Shown: in pieces, positions 15,129 through 25,979 of the stretch
Position numbering within the stretch: the stretch's first letter is position 1
How the letters are laid out: every line of letters starts with the position of its first letter
Assembly: GCA_012270865.1 (NCBI GenBank)
Contig: JAAXHL010000146.1
Location: forward strand, 1,639 to 48,489
Direction: 5' to 3'
Source of the DNA: Candidatus Poribacteria bacterium
GTDB taxonomy: Bacteria; Poribacteria; WGA-4E; WGA-3G
DNA: 46,851 nucleotides
The notes under the pieces: generated by a model
What the model saw: only the letters and a program-made list of their open reading frames with translations
What the model was told of the DNA's origin: nothing
The model's database searches: none
Translations under genes and position numbers: made by a program

Positions 15129-18100
15129 TGCTGAGATTTCTGTCTCCTAATATAGGAAAATGTTTGAAGTATACACTGCTGTTGGTATGGTGTTTTGCTG
15201 CCGCATCAGGCTGGTCACAAGAGATAGACAACGCCGGAATCCTTGAAGAAGCGATTCAGCATCAGAATTTAGGGTTGGCATACCTTGAAGAGTCACAGCC
15301 CACAAAAGCAGTCGAGGAATTCACGGCACTTATAGACTTGCTTCCTAACGAAGCGATCGGTTATGGGAACCTTGCTGTCGCACACTTACGTCTACAAGCG
15401 GCAGATACCGCTGAATTGTGGGTGAAACGCGGTATCGCTGTCGCACCGATGGAGAGTCAATTACATTTCATTTTGTCCGAAGTCTATCAGTTGCAAGGGA
15501 AAAGCGATTTGGCAGTTGAGGCAATGAAGGAAGCCGTACGATTAGCACCCGATGAATTGGAATTTCGCTACAAGTTGGTACGGCACTACCTTGGACAACG
15601 AAATGACCCTGAAGCACAGCAGGAGGCTGTTCAGCATCTTCAGGAACTCCATTACCGATCGCCTGTGAATATCGTTGTGCTGATGAAATTGACACTCGGA
15701 TTGTTAGCACAAGAGGAATATGAAGAAGCTGGAGACCTCAGTCAGAAACTACAAACCCTTTTAGGCGATACGGACGCAGAAAAACTCGAATATCTCACAC
15801 AAGGGATAGCGGCAATAGAACAAAGAGACCTAAAACTCGCTACACGTAATATCCGAATTTTTGAGAATTTGCATCGGGCAAGCCCGCGCTATCAGCAAGG
15901 TATCGGCGAATTGGTGACTGACATCCTTGGGCATCCGATAGAGACGTTTAGTGCAGGGTTTAGGGCGCGAATCGTCGCTAAAGAGAGCCTACCGATTGAT
16001 GTGGAATTTGTGGATGTCACTGAACAACTCGGACTTGCCAATGTGAATCCACCTTCAGATTTCAAAACACCCGTTTCCGTTATCCTTACGGACTACGATA
16101 ATGACGGAAATCTGGATATGCATACCGTCGCGAACGGTTTTATGGTATATCAGAATATGGGAGAACAATTTGATCCTATTAGCACATACGTAGCGGACCA
16201 AGATACCCATATAGCTGTTGCGGATTTGAATAAAGATGGGATACAAGAGTTTCTATTGCAAACTGCTGACGGAATCCTATATTTCTCGGAAACTGCAGAA
16301 GATAATGAAGGCACAGTTCCCATTGTCTCATTCTTATATGAATATGAAAAGCAGGCAACAGAGATAGGAGTCCTCCATCCTGTCGATTATGATCATGACG
16401 GCGATTTAGATCTCTTTACAACCGGTGCCACCATGTATCGGAATAACGGCGATGAAAACTTCACCTTTACCGATGTTACGGAGCAGACGTTTGTAAATCC
16501 AGTTCAACAACCAGCCCCTGCCGAGGCATTTTCCGCTGATTTCGATGACGATGGCGATATAGATATTCTTGCCATACACCGCGAAACCGGATGCACACTC
16601 TACGATAACCTTCGTCAAGGAAAACTCCGCGCTGTCTCTGATGAGACAGGCATTCCGCAGGATGTGCATTATACTGCAGGGGTTATCGGTGACTACGACA
16701 ACGACGGAGACATTGATATTTTCCTATCGACAGCAGATCATATCTACCTCTACCGTAATAGAGGAGACGGAAGTTTTATGGAGGACCCGCGGTTAGAGGC
16801 AGGTGTCCGTGATCTGTCTCCTTCGTTGCTGAAAAACATAGATTACGATAACGACGGATTTGTTGATCTCTGGGTGAGCGGTGAAGATGGGATGTTTCTG
16901 TTCCGAAACGATGGGACTGGACAGTTTATGGAACCGTATCCACTGATAGAAAACGTTACAGCAGCAGGATGTGCGGTTCTCCAGAACGCTACTGCCGGTG
17001 CCGTGGGTGATTACGACAATGATGGCGATCTCGACCTCTTTTTCATCAACAATGAAGGAGAACTTCGGGCATTACAAAATAACGGTGGCAACCAAAATAA
17101 CTGGATACAGGTACGGTTGGAAGGTATCACTACTGGGAGCAATAAGGTGAATAGGGACGGCATCGGATCGAAACTGGAGGTGAAAGTCGGCGATCTTTAT
17201 CAACAACAATACGTATCCGAGCAGGTCTCACATTTCGGGTTAGGCGCGTTTGACAAGGCGGACATTGTGCGTGTTGTCTGGACGAACGGCGTGCCGCAGA
17301 ACGTCATCGAACCGCAGGCGAGACAACAGATTCGGGAGAAACAGATACTCAAAGGCTCCTGTCCGTTCCTGTACGTCTATGACGGTGAGAAATACGAATT
17401 CGTCACCGACCTCCTCTGGCGTGCCCCTTTGGGTCTTGTCACGTCAATGGGGTTCGTCGCACCTGATGAGACACGGGACTTCGTGAAAATTTCGGGGACA
17501 CAGATACAACCGAAAGATGGTAAGTATTCGATTCAGATTACGGAAGAACTGTGGGAAACTGCCTATTTTGACGAAGTGAAACTGATCGCAGTGGACCACC
17601 CATCAGGAACCGACATCTTCGTAAACGAGCAGTATGTTCCGCCGCCGTTTGCCGAATTCAAGGTTTACGGTGTCAAAGAGAAACTGCACCCACAATCTGC
17701 CGTCAATCATCGCGGTGAAGATGTGTCTGATGCGTTAAAAGTGTTTGATTACCATTATGCCGTTGAGCACGCACCCGGTCCCTACCAAGGCGTTGTCGAA
17801 CCCCACGCCATTATCCTTGACCTCGGCAATATCCCCAACAACACACCCGTGACGCTGTTCCTCAGTGGTTGGATATTCCCGACAGATACGAGTATCAACG
17901 TTGCCTTGTTCCAAAATCCCGAAATTAGTCCCCGTTTCCCGTCGGTTGCCGTTAAGGACGCGACCGGAGCATGGGAAACTGTGATTGATATGATTGGGCT
18001 GCCAGCAGGGAAAAACAAAACGATTACCATTGATTTAACTGGCAAATTCCTATCGGATGATCGGCATGTTTGGATTGAAACCGATATGCAGATTTATTGG

Positions 18101-18643
18101 GATACAGCGTTTTTCACCGTCGGCACGCAAGACGTACCGATAGAGATGACAACGTTGAACCCGGATAGCGCGGATCTGCACTACCGCGGCTTCTCCGAGA
18201 TGTACCGTCCGAACGCACATGCTCCACATCTGTTTGATTACCAGAAAGTGACGACGGATGCACAATGGCGCGATCTTGCAGGGTATTACACGCGCTACGG
18301 TGATGTCAATCCGCTATTGCAAGAAGTTGATGATATGTACGTTATCCTGAATGCGGGAGATGAAATCACAGTGGAATTTGATGCCTCGCGCTTGCCTGCC
18401 CTCAAGCCTGGATGGGTGCGCGATTTTATCCTCTATAGCGACGGATGGGACAAAGATGGCGACATTAATACACTCACCTCACAGACAGTTGAACCGCTGC
18501 CGTTCCACGGGATGTCTGCCTATCCGTATCCGGCTACAGAGCATTACCCAGATAGCGAAGCGCATCGCCGGTATCAACTTGAATACAACACACGCCGCGT
18601 GGAACACCGTTTACCGCCGTTATCAACAGGAGAAAAACCGTGA
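15125..18643 (+). CDS. Secreted TPR - VCBS/FG-GAP - ASPIC/UnbV protein
   Basis: 1172 residues. A signal peptide covers about 1-31 (KYTLLLVWCFAAASGWSQ). TPR-type helical repeats run from about 43 to 265. Seven calcium-loop motifs of the DxDxDGxxD type follow at 323, 367 (degenerate), 421, 472, 523, 573 and 629, matching a VCBS/FG-GAP beta-propeller. An ASPIC/UnbV-like segment (NWIQVRLEG to VRVVWTNG) spans about 659-721, and then comes a roughly 430-residue C-terminal region with no recognised domain. Such proteins are exported and may bind calcium or mediate attachment. It overlaps its neighbours on both sides by 4 nt (ATGA, GTGA). Confidence 0.85.
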   Translation: MMLRFLSPNIGKCLKYTLLLVWCFAAASGWSQEIDNAGILEEAIQHQNLGLAYLEESQPTKAVEEFTALIDLLPNEAIGYGNLAVAHLRLQAADTAELWVKRGIAVAPMESQLHFILSEVYQLQGKSDLAVEAMKEAVRLAPDELEFRYKLVRHYLGQRNDPEAQQEAVQHLQELHYRSPVNIVVLMKLTLGLLAQEEYEEAGDLSQKLQTLLGDTDAEKLEYLTQGIAAIEQRDLKLATRNIRIFENLHRASPRYQQGIGELVTDILGHPIETFSAGFRARIVAKESLPIDVEFVDVTEQLGLANVNPPSDFKTPVSVILTDYDNDGNLDMHTVANGFMVYQNMGEQFDPISTYVADQDTHIAVADLNKDGIQEFLLQTADGILYFSETAEDNEGTVPIVSFLYEYEKQATEIGVLHPVDYDHDGDLDLFTTGATMYRNNGDENFTFTDVTEQTFVNPVQQPAPAEAFSADFDDDGDIDILAIHRETGCTLYDNLRQGKLRAVSDETGIPQDVHYTAGVIGDYDNDGDIDIFLSTADHIYLYRNRGDGSFMEDPRLEAGVRDLSPSLLKNIDYDNDGFVDLWVSGEDGMFLFRNDGTGQFMEPYPLIENVTAAGCAVLQNATAGAVGDYDNDGDLDLFFINNEGELRALQNNGGNQNNWIQVRLEGITTGSNKVNRDGIGSKLEVKVGDLYQQQYVSEQVSHFGLGAFDKADIVRVVWTNGVPQNVIEPQARQQIREKQILKGSCPFLYVYDGEKYEFVTDLLWRAPLGLVTSMGFVAPDETRDFVKISGTQIQPKDGKYSIQITEELWETAYFDEVKLIAVDHPSGTDIFVNEQYVPPPFAEFKVYGVKEKLHPQSAVNHRGEDVSDALKVFDYHYAVEHAPGPYQGVVEPHAIILDLGNIPNNTPVTLFLSGWIFPTDTSINVALFQNPEISPRFPSVAVKDATGAWETVIDMIGLPAGKNKTITIDLTGKFLSDDRHVWIETDMQIYWDTAFFTVGTQDVPIEMTTLNPDSADLHYRGFSEMYRPNAHAPHLFDYQKVTTDAQWRDLAGYYTRYGDVNPLLQEVDDMYVILNAGDEITVEFDASRLPALKPGWVRDFILYSDGWDKDGDINTLTSQTVEPLPFHGMSAYPYPATEHYPDSEAHRRYQLEYNTRRVEHRLPPLSTGEKP

Positions 18644-20736
18644 GAATGAAACACGTACTTGCTACTCTCATTCTGTTGTCAATCTATACTGTATGCCTCG
18701 GTAACGCGATGGCCGAAGTCTCTCCACAATGGAATTTACCGAAAGGGGCAAAAGCACGGCTCGGCAAAGGTTGGATAACCAGCATTAGTTTTTCACCAGA
18801 TGGAACTCGAATTGCAGTTGCCAGTTCTACCGGTATCTGGATCTACGATGCACACACGGGCGATGCGCTTACAATGCTTCGTGGACATGAAGCTGGAGTG
18901 ATTTCCGTGGCATTCTCTCCGGACAGCAAAACGCTCGCAAGCGGTGGATATGGCGACATTTTGCTCTGGGATATTAATACCGGTAAAACCCTAAAATCAT
19001 TCAAAGGGCACAAAGGACGGGTCGGAGTCGGAATTTTAGACGAGGGCAAAACTCTCCTCAGTGTTAGTAGTGATGGGTTAGTCCGATTATGGAATATAAC
19101 TACAGGGCACGAAAAAAAAGTTTTCCACTTAACACCTTCATCCAATATCAGTAAATTTCTTCTGGCTCTTATTGGCAGAGAAGTTAGTTCATGGCATCTG
19201 CACATTGGTAAAATTGATGAAAACGGCATTATGGCACTCGGTTACAGGAACGGCATAGTTCGCTTGAAAGATGCCACTACAGACAGACACTTAAAAACTC
19301 TTAGGGGACATAGAGATACCGTCAATAACTTGGCAATTTCACCCGATGGGACTCTCCTTGCAGTCCATATTTTTAACGATCCAGTCCGACTGTGGGATAT
19401 AACTACAGGTCGTCAAATCAAAACCTTGAGTAGACATGTAGGCTTAGGCGGTATGTTCGCGTTCTCAAGAGATGGTAAAACCTTTATTTGCCAAACTTCG
19501 TTTAATGGGATTGAGTTATGGGACGTTGATACAGGAACCTTACGCGCGACACTTGGTGAACGGACAGATGAAATTGGGACTTTGGCATTTTCTCTGGATG
19601 CTAAGACATTCGTAGGTGCGAACTCAGAAGACGGCTCCATCCGATTCTGGGACGCGAATACCGGGGAAGAGTTGTCCGTTCTTACAACAGGACACACAGA
19701 TGGGCTAAATGCATTGGCCTTCTCACCGGACAGCAGCACCTTGGCGGCTGGGTATGCCAAAACCGTCGAGTTGTGGGATACGAATGCTCTCACCTTGCGC
19801 TCAGAAACCATAGAACCCACAGATGAACTCATTACTCTGGTATTTTCACCAGATGGTGGGATAGTAACCAGTGCCGGAGATTTCACATTCAGAAAACAAA
19901 AACGTGATGGATTCAGCAAAGAGAGTGTGAAAGGCAAGTTAAGTTTGTGGGACGCGGAGACTGGACAAAACCGATCTGTCTTTCCTATTGAATCACATAA
20001 AGGAGAGGCACCGGTGCTTCCAGGACAGAAAGATATTAGTTCGTCCTCTGGGGCAATGGGTGGATATGCGCGCATAATGGATACAAAAACGGCAAACGGT
20101 ATTAAAAAGTACGTCAAGTATCAGAACAACGGGATAGTAGCGTTTTCGGGAGACGGTTCTATGATCGCCGCCGCTCAAAATTCATCGCTGGTTACTCGGG
20201 ACGATCAGTTTTCCATACTATTATGGAAGGTGTCTTCTCGGCAGTTGCAATTTACGCTTAAAGGACATAACGGTGAAATTAAAGCGTTAGTGTTTACTCC
20301 TGATGGCAAAACACTCGCAAGCGGAAGTAAAGATGGCACAATTCGGCTATGGGATACAACCACCGGAAACCAAATCATCAGTTTTGATTCTGATTTGAGT
20401 ACAGCCTTGGCTTTTTCCGCCGATGGCAAAACACTCGCAAGCACGCATAACAAAGGCATCAAGTTATGGGATATAACGACTGGTAGTGAACTTAGAACCC
20501 TAAAAGGTGATATCGGCATCTGCTATGCCTTAGCATTCTCCGCAGGTAGCAACATTCTTGCAAGTGGTAGTCATGATGGGACGATTCTGGTCTGGGATGT
20601 TGTTACAGGCAGTCAAGTAGCAACGCTGAAAGGGCATAGCAATTGGATTAAAGCACTTGTCTTTTCATCTGATGGCAAAACACTCGCGAGTGGCAGCGAG
20701 GATGGGGTAATATTTCTCTGGAACGTTCCGCAGTAA
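18640..20736 (+). CDS. Exported WD40-repeat protein, probably two seven-bladed propellers
   Basis: 698 residues. The GTG at 18640 is preferred over the ATG at 18646, because AGGAG sits 7 nt before the GTG and the GTGA overlaps the previous stop. A signal peptide covers about 1-25 (ending GNAMA). Fourteen WD-like blade ends can be counted, from IWIYDAHTG through ILLWDINTG, IRFWDANTG and ILVWDVVTG to the terminal IFLWNVPQ. This fits two seven-bladed propellers. There is no catalytic domain. It is coupled to the TPR/VCBS protein and likely acts with it outside the cytoplasm as a binding scaffold. Confidence 0.88.
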   Translation: MRMKHVLATLILLSIYTVCLGNAMAEVSPQWNLPKGAKARLGKGWITSISFSPDGTRIAVASSTGIWIYDAHTGDALTMLRGHEAGVISVAFSPDSKTLASGGYGDILLWDINTGKTLKSFKGHKGRVGVGILDEGKTLLSVSSDGLVRLWNITTGHEKKVFHLTPSSNISKFLLALIGREVSSWHLHIGKIDENGIMALGYRNGIVRLKDATTDRHLKTLRGHRDTVNNLAISPDGTLLAVHIFNDPVRLWDITTGRQIKTLSRHVGLGGMFAFSRDGKTFICQTSFNGIELWDVDTGTLRATLGERTDEIGTLAFSLDAKTFVGANSEDGSIRFWDANTGEELSVLTTGHTDGLNALAFSPDSSTLAAGYAKTVELWDTNALTLRSETIEPTDELITLVFSPDGGIVTSAGDFTFRKQKRDGFSKESVKGKLSLWDAETGQNRSVFPIESHKGEAPVLPGQKDISSSSGAMGGYARIMDTKTANGIKKYVKYQNNGIVAFSGDGSMIAAAQNSSLVTRDDQFSILLWKVSSRQLQFTLKGHNGEIKALVFTPDGKTLASGSKDGTIRLWDTTTGNQIISFDSDLSTALAFSADGKTLASTHNKGIKLWDITTGSELRTLKGDIGICYALAFSAGSNILASGSHDGTILVWDVVTGSQVATLKGHSNWIKALVFSSDGKTLASGSEDGVIFLWNVPQ

Positions 20737-20761
20737 GGATTTTATTCTTTTATCAGTGACA

Positions 20762-21961
20762 TTACGACTCTGACTGTTGTGAAATAGGTGCGACTTCGTC
20801 TCTGATTCGACGCAACGGGATATACAAGCAGAGCGTCGCGATGACTAAGATGCCTGCCAGAACGATGTACGGGTAGGCATCTTTTGCATAGAGCCAACCA
20901 CCGAGGAGCGGTCCCAAAATCCGTCCTAAACTTAAAAATGCGTCCATAATACCGATAGCAGCACCTTGACCGATCTGCGTCTGCTTGGAAATCCATGAGG
21001 TATTTGTTGGACGGATTAACTGATTACCGATGCCAGTAATGGTGAGATACACTGTGAGCGTCGCAAAAGAGTAGGCTTTAAGCAATAACACCATACCGAC
21101 GGCGTTGAGCAGCAAACCGGTGAGAACAATGCGCCGTTCTCCAAACTTATTGATTAATCTACCGAGCAATCCACCCTGCAATGGCACCACAATCGCACCC
21201 ATGACCATGAACATCCACCCCATCTCTCGCTCTCCGTAATTCCATTTGTCTTCAATGAACAGCGGAAAAGTCATCTCCAATCCTGCGAAACTGAAGGTTG
21301 AGAAAAATGCGACAAAAAATAGGGGGGTAAGTGGCGATTTCAAAGTCGTCTGACGAAATATTTCACGCGGAGAGACCCATTCGTGCCGTTCTTCGTGTTC
21401 CTCGCTTGTGAGACCTTTCTGGAGCGATTCTGGCAGTAAAATGAGGGCGAAAATAAAAGTAAGTAGCGACAATCCGCCTGCCACAAAGAACGGCATATCG
21501 TGGCTGCCCATAACACCACCGATCGCGGGTCCGAGGATGAAACCGAGTCCCATCGCTGCCCCCATTAACCCCATACCTTTGCCGCGTTCTTCTGATGTGG
21601 TTATATCGGCAACATAAGCCATCACACTCGGTAAGACTGCAGCGGAGGCGATACCCGCAGCACTGCGTGCGGTAAAAAGCCACACGTAATCCTTTGCCAG
21701 TCCAAAGCCGATTAAGGCAGCGGTGTTGCCGAGCAATCCGAGCAGAATCGCAGGTTTCCTGCCGTGTTTGTCCGATAGCCTTCCCCAGAGCGGGGCAAAC
21801 AGCAGTTGCATCCCGGAGTAGATGGACATCAGTATCGCAATTTCAGTAGTGGTCGCTCCAATTTCTTTGGCGTAATAGGCGAGGTTCGGAATGATGATGC
21901 CAAACCCAAGCATCACGAAGAATAGGGTTAAGAACAGGAGAAGCAGTTTTGTTTTTTCCAT
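20762..21961 (-). CDS. MFS transporter (DHA1/TetA-like drug exporter family)
   Basis: 399 residues with 12 predicted membrane segments. Motif A is GRLSDKHGRKP between TM2 and TM3. The antiporter motif C is GAAMGLGFILGPAIGG in TM5. The basic and acidic loop EEHEERHEW is the central cytoplasmic linker. This layout matches proton-coupled exporters of the TetA/DHA1 group. The substrate is not predictable. It converges with the WD40 gene (25 nt apart), and a promoter is proposed at 22070-22098. Confidence 0.88.
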   Translation of the reverse strand: MEKTKLLLLFLTLFFVMLGFGIIIPNLAYYAKEIGATTTEIAILMSIYSGMQLLFAPLWGRLSDKHGRKPAILLGLLGNTAALIGFGLAKDYVWLFTARSAAGIASAAVLPSVMAYVADITTSEERGKGMGLMGAAMGLGFILGPAIGGVMGSHDMPFFVAGGLSLLTFIFALILLPESLQKGLTSEEHEERHEWVSPREIFRQTTLKSPLTPLFFVAFFSTFSFAGLEMTFPLFIEDKWNYGEREMGWMFMVMGAIVVPLQGGLLGRLINKFGERRIVLTGLLLNAVGMVLLLKAYSFATLTVYLTITGIGNQLIRPTNTSWISKQTQIGQGAAIGIMDAFLSLGRILGPLLGGWLYAKDAYPYIVLAGILVIATLCLYIPLRRIRDEVAPISQQSES

Positions 21962-22312
21962 CTAAGATGAACGCGAAAATCCGCGATAGTAAATCCGTAC
22001 CTTTTCCGCTCCAGTAGATTGTGTGCTAATGGTGAGATCCAAGGAGCGATTCGAAATATAATATCATTCATTATAACAGGTTTAAGGGAAGTCATCAATA
22101 TAAAAAACCAGATAGCCGATGAGACTTGTCACTGTCAAGGTTCGCAATTGTTCCGCGTTATGATGACAAAATCCTGCTATGAAAAAGTGCAATTGGAGTC
22201 ACACTAATTGGAAAATTAAGTATGGAAATTTTAGCAGATTTTTGGTATTATTTTAAGGACAGTTTCATCGTCTTAATGCATTTAATCATCAAACTAAAAT
22301 ATTGGAGGAAAG
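21962..22312. other. 351-bp intergenic region between divergent MFS and dnaE genes
   Basis: It holds the proposed MFS promoter (22070-22098, minus) and the dnaE SD. The 62-codon frame at 22019-22207 has poor composition and no SD, and I do not consider it a gene. No palindromic repeat is seen here, unlike most other long gaps in the window. Confidence 0.5.
22070..22098 (-). promoter_or_regulatory. Putative promoter of the MFS transporter gene
   Basis: Minus strand TTGATG, 17 nt, TATAAT preceded by TGT (extended -10). The leader would be about 100 nt. Confidence 0.58.
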
Positions 22313-25300
22313 ATGGCGACCGAATTTGTGCATCTACACAATCACAGTGAGTACAGCATGCTTGATGGCGCGTGCCGTATTCAAGATATGGTCAATTGGG
22401 CTGTTGAGAACAGTATACCTGCTGTCGCACTCACCGACCACGGCAATATGTTCGGTGCGTGGGAACTCTACGATAAATCGAAAAAGGCAGGGGTCAACCC
22501 AATCGTCGGTTGTGAGGTGTACGTCGCACCCGGTGACCGACGAAAACGCGGCAAGGAGCAGGGAGGTCCCTACCACCTGACACTCCTCGCAGAGGATGCA
22601 ACCGGTTACCAGAATCTCCTTAAACTGGTATCACTCGGATATACAGAAGGTTTCTACAGCAAACCGCGCATTGACATGGAAATCCTACGCGAACACCATC
22701 ACGGAATTATTGCACTCACAGGATGTATCCAAGGGCAGGTGCCACAACTCCTCTGCTCAAGCAGACGAGAAGAAGGTGTCCAAAACTTCAAAACATTGAT
22801 GGAAATCATGGGCGAACGGAACCTATACGTTGAAGTCCAGAACCATTATATTGATAAAGAACTTGAGGCGTATCCGATAATGGTAGAACTTGCGAAAGAG
22901 TTCAACCTGCCGATCGTCGGGACCAACGATTGCCACTACCTCCGAAAATCCGACCACGAGATGCACGATGTTCTGTTGTGTATTCAGATGAAGAGAACCG
23001 TTAACGATCCGCAACGGATGCGTTTTGACAACCATTTCTACTTTAAAAGCGTTGACGAAATGCGGGAAGCACTGAAGGACTTTCCGCCGGAAGCCATCAG
23101 CAATACACTTGAGATAGCGAATCGGTGTAACCTTGAACTCGATTACGGTGAGAGTCTGATGCCGAAATATGAGGTGCCAGAAGGTCATACAAACGATAGT
23201 TATCTCAAGGAGTTGTGCTATCAAGGCTTGCGCGAAAAGTACGGCGATTTGTCCGATGAAATTCGGAAACGTCTCGACTACGAACTCGATATCATCAGCA
23301 AGACTGGCTATTCAGGCTATTTCCTTATCGTGTGGGACTATGTGAAATACGCGCACCAACAAGGTTATCCGCTCTCCGCACGCGGCTCCGCTGCAAGTAG
23401 CCTTGTCCTATATGCGCTTGATGTAATTGCTTTCAATCCGATGGACTACGACTGCCTTTTTGAACGGTTCCTGAACCTTGAACGTATCAGTCCACCGGAT
23501 ATTGATATTGACTTCGCCGATCGCGCCCGTGAACACGTTATCGATTATCTCGTCAAAAAATATGGCGAACCCTCTGTCGGTAAAGTTGCAACCTTTGCAA
23601 CGTTAGGTGCAAAAGCTGCCATCAAAGATGTCGGACGCGCCCTCGAAACGCCGCTTGATGACGTTATCCGATTAACAGAACTCATCCCATCAATACCGGG
23701 TATAACAATTGATGAAGCCTTGGAGCAGGTGCCTGATTTTCAAAAACTCGCTGAAAATCCTGAATATCGTGAACTCATGGACCTCAGCAAATCCGTTGAA
23801 GGTATGAAACGGCACGTCTCGTGCCACGCCTCAGCAATCGTTGTCTCAAACGGTCCATTGAATGATTACGTCCCGCTGTTCAAGGATAAACACGATCAAG
23901 TCGCCACGCAGTTTGAAGGTAAAACCGTCGAAGATGTCGGTATCGTCAAATTTGATTCCCTCGGCTTGCGGAGCCTTACTGAGATTTACGATTGCCTCCA
24001 GATGATTAAGACAAATCGCGGTAAAGAGATCGAGTTAGACGAAATCCCATTTGATGATAAAGAGACTTACGCGCTCCTCAGCCACGGGTTGATTGACGGA
24101 TTGTTCCAATTGGAAGCCTCGGGGGGTATGTATCGGGTTGTGACGCAACTCCGGCCAGATAACTTTGAGGAGTTTTCGGCGATTCCGGCACTCTACCGCC
24201 CAGGTCCGATAGAAAGCGGTACGATGCAAAAGTTTATTGACCGCAAGAACGGGTTGCAAGAAGTTGATATTATACACCCATCGATTGAGGATGCCCTTAA
24301 AAACACTTACGGGGTTTGCATCTACCAAGAACAGGTGATGCAAATCGCTCGGGATATGGCGGGATTTACGCTTGGTGAGGCAGACATCCTCCGTTCCGCA
24401 ATGGGTAAGAAAGACGAGGAACTGCTTAGAGCACAAAAGGAGAAGTTTATTGACGGGGCAACGAAGAACGATATCGCTGCAGAAGAGGCAAAAGAGGTAT
24501 TTGAGTTACTGGAACCCTTCGCTCGCTACGCATTTAATAAATCGCATACCGTCGCGTATTCAATGTTAGCGTATCGGATGGCGTATCTGAAAACGCACTA
24601 CCCACACGAATTCATGGCATCTATGATGACGGGCGAATCCGCAGCCGGGCACTCAGGAAAAATCATCCGCTATCGCACCGAATGTAAGAAACTTGCTGAT
24701 TTTCTGGATGTGGAGATTAACCTGCTACCGCCAGACGTTAATAGCAGTAGGAGAGAATTCACCGTAGATGGAAACAATATCTGTTTCGGATTGGTTGCTG
24801 TAAAAGGGGTCGGTGACGGGGCAATAGATGCAATCGTTGAAGCACGGGAGCAAGGCGGTTCGTTCACATCTTTACAAGATTTCTGTGAACGCGTGGACAT
24901 CAAACAGGTTAATAAACGCGCAATTGAGCATCTAATTATGAGTGGTGCCTTCGACGCACTTGAAGGACATCGTGCGCAGCACCTCGCAAGTTTGGATAGT
25001 GTCATGAAAGTGGCACAAAATGCGCAGGCGGATCAAGAACGCGGACAGGGAACTCTGTTTGATGGTGTTGAAGAAACACCCGCGAGGACGATAACGCTCC
25101 CTGACGTACCAGAATTCGATCCCTTAGAACGGCTTATGCAAGAAAAGGAGCAACTCGGCTTCTATGTTTCCGGACACCCACTTGAAGAATACAGCGATAT
25201 CCTCGAAAACTATACAACCGCAAGTACGGGAACTTTGGAGGAGCATCGTATTGATTCCGAGGTTTTCGTGGCAGGTATGATAACAGAGGTAACCAATATC

Positions 25301-25843
25301 ACCACGAAGAAAGGAGACGCTATGGCGGTCATTGGTTTCGAGGACTTGGAAGACACAATAGAGGTCGTCGTTTTCCCGGACACATACAAAAAGGCAGGTG
25401 AACTCGTCGAGGGTAGGGCAGTTTGGATTCGTGGCAAGGTCAATATTAAACAGAACGGCAGAAATCGGAGATCTGATGACGAACCGCAGGAAGAAAAACG
25501 CCAAATCCAAGCGGAGCAGATCGTAGACATCGCGACTGTTAGCCAGGATCAGACGACTTCACTTGAAGTCATAATCCCAGAATCCGATCTCGAAAACACC
25601 GAAAAATTGGAGGCACTCCAACAAATAGCCAGCGCGAACAAAGGTGAACTGGACCTGATTTTACGCCTCATGAGTCCTCGTTACGGTGAGGTTATTGCCA
25701 AGTGTGCTCAGAAATACAGTGTCGCAAACAAACCAGCGGTGATTGAACAGGTCGAGAAATTGTTCGGTGAAAATTCTGTTAAACCGAGCAACCGTACCAT
25801 ACGCTCGAATAAGAGAAACACCTCACAGATAGGTTTTGTATAA
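22313..25843 (+). CDS. dnaE: DNA polymerase III alpha subunit
   Basis: 1176 residues, the normal DnaE1 size. This is the replicative polymerase catalytic subunit. The N-terminal PHP domain starts HLHNHSEYSMLDGA (7-20). The palm active-site aspartates lie in PPDIDIDF (D398 and D400), with the third acidic region further on. FARYAFNKSHTVAYS marks the fingers. A helix-hairpin-helix (AVKGVGDGAI) is near 827-836 and an OB-fold from about 982 (FVAGMITEV onward). GGAGGA lies 5 nt before the ATG. It is monocistronic. All features indicate an intact housekeeping gene. Confidence 0.98.
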   Translation: MATEFVHLHNHSEYSMLDGACRIQDMVNWAVENSIPAVALTDHGNMFGAWELYDKSKKAGVNPIVGCEVYVAPGDRRKRGKEQGGPYHLTLLAEDATGYQNLLKLVSLGYTEGFYSKPRIDMEILREHHHGIIALTGCIQGQVPQLLCSSRREEGVQNFKTLMEIMGERNLYVEVQNHYIDKELEAYPIMVELAKEFNLPIVGTNDCHYLRKSDHEMHDVLLCIQMKRTVNDPQRMRFDNHFYFKSVDEMREALKDFPPEAISNTLEIANRCNLELDYGESLMPKYEVPEGHTNDSYLKELCYQGLREKYGDLSDEIRKRLDYELDIISKTGYSGYFLIVWDYVKYAHQQGYPLSARGSAASSLVLYALDVIAFNPMDYDCLFERFLNLERISPPDIDIDFADRAREHVIDYLVKKYGEPSVGKVATFATLGAKAAIKDVGRALETPLDDVIRLTELIPSIPGITIDEALEQVPDFQKLAENPEYRELMDLSKSVEGMKRHVSCHASAIVVSNGPLNDYVPLFKDKHDQVATQFEGKTVEDVGIVKFDSLGLRSLTEIYDCLQMIKTNRGKEIELDEIPFDDKETYALLSHGLIDGLFQLEASGGMYRVVTQLRPDNFEEFSAIPALYRPGPIESGTMQKFIDRKNGLQEVDIIHPSIEDALKNTYGVCIYQEQVMQIARDMAGFTLGEADILRSAMGKKDEELLRAQKEKFIDGATKNDIAAEEAKEVFELLEPFARYAFNKSHTVAYSMLAYRMAYLKTHYPHEFMASMMTGESAAGHSGKIIRYRTECKKLADFLDVEINLLPPDVNSSRREFTVDGNNICFGLVAVKGVGDGAIDAIVEAREQGGSFTSLQDFCERVDIKQVNKRAIEHLIMSGAFDALEGHRAQHLASLDSVMKVAQNAQADQERGQGTLFDGVEETPARTITLPDVPEFDPLERLMQEKEQLGFYVSGHPLEEYSDILENYTTASTGTLEEHRIDSEVFVAGMITEVTNITTKKGDAMAVIGFEDLEDTIEVVVFPDTYKKAGELVEGRAVWIRGKVNIKQNGRNRRSDDEPQEEKRQIQAEQIVDIATVSQDQTTSLEVIIPESDLENTEKLEALQQIASANKGELDLILRLMSPRYGEVIAKCAQKYSVANKPAVIEQVEKLFGENSVKPSNRTIRSNKRNTSQIGFV

Positions 25844-25979
25844 ATTCGGTGGATACGCTTCGTCCACGCGTTCACTATATTACCAACTTGGCCCCGCACA
25901 AGGTAGATTTGGTTGCTCGGTAGTTTAATACGATATAAACTTTTAGGAATGGTGTTATAGATAAGGAGATTCATCTATT

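Noticed and set aside
22019..22207. 62-codon frame between the MFS and dnaE genes
   Set aside because: No SD and random-looking composition; it overlaps the MFS promoter.
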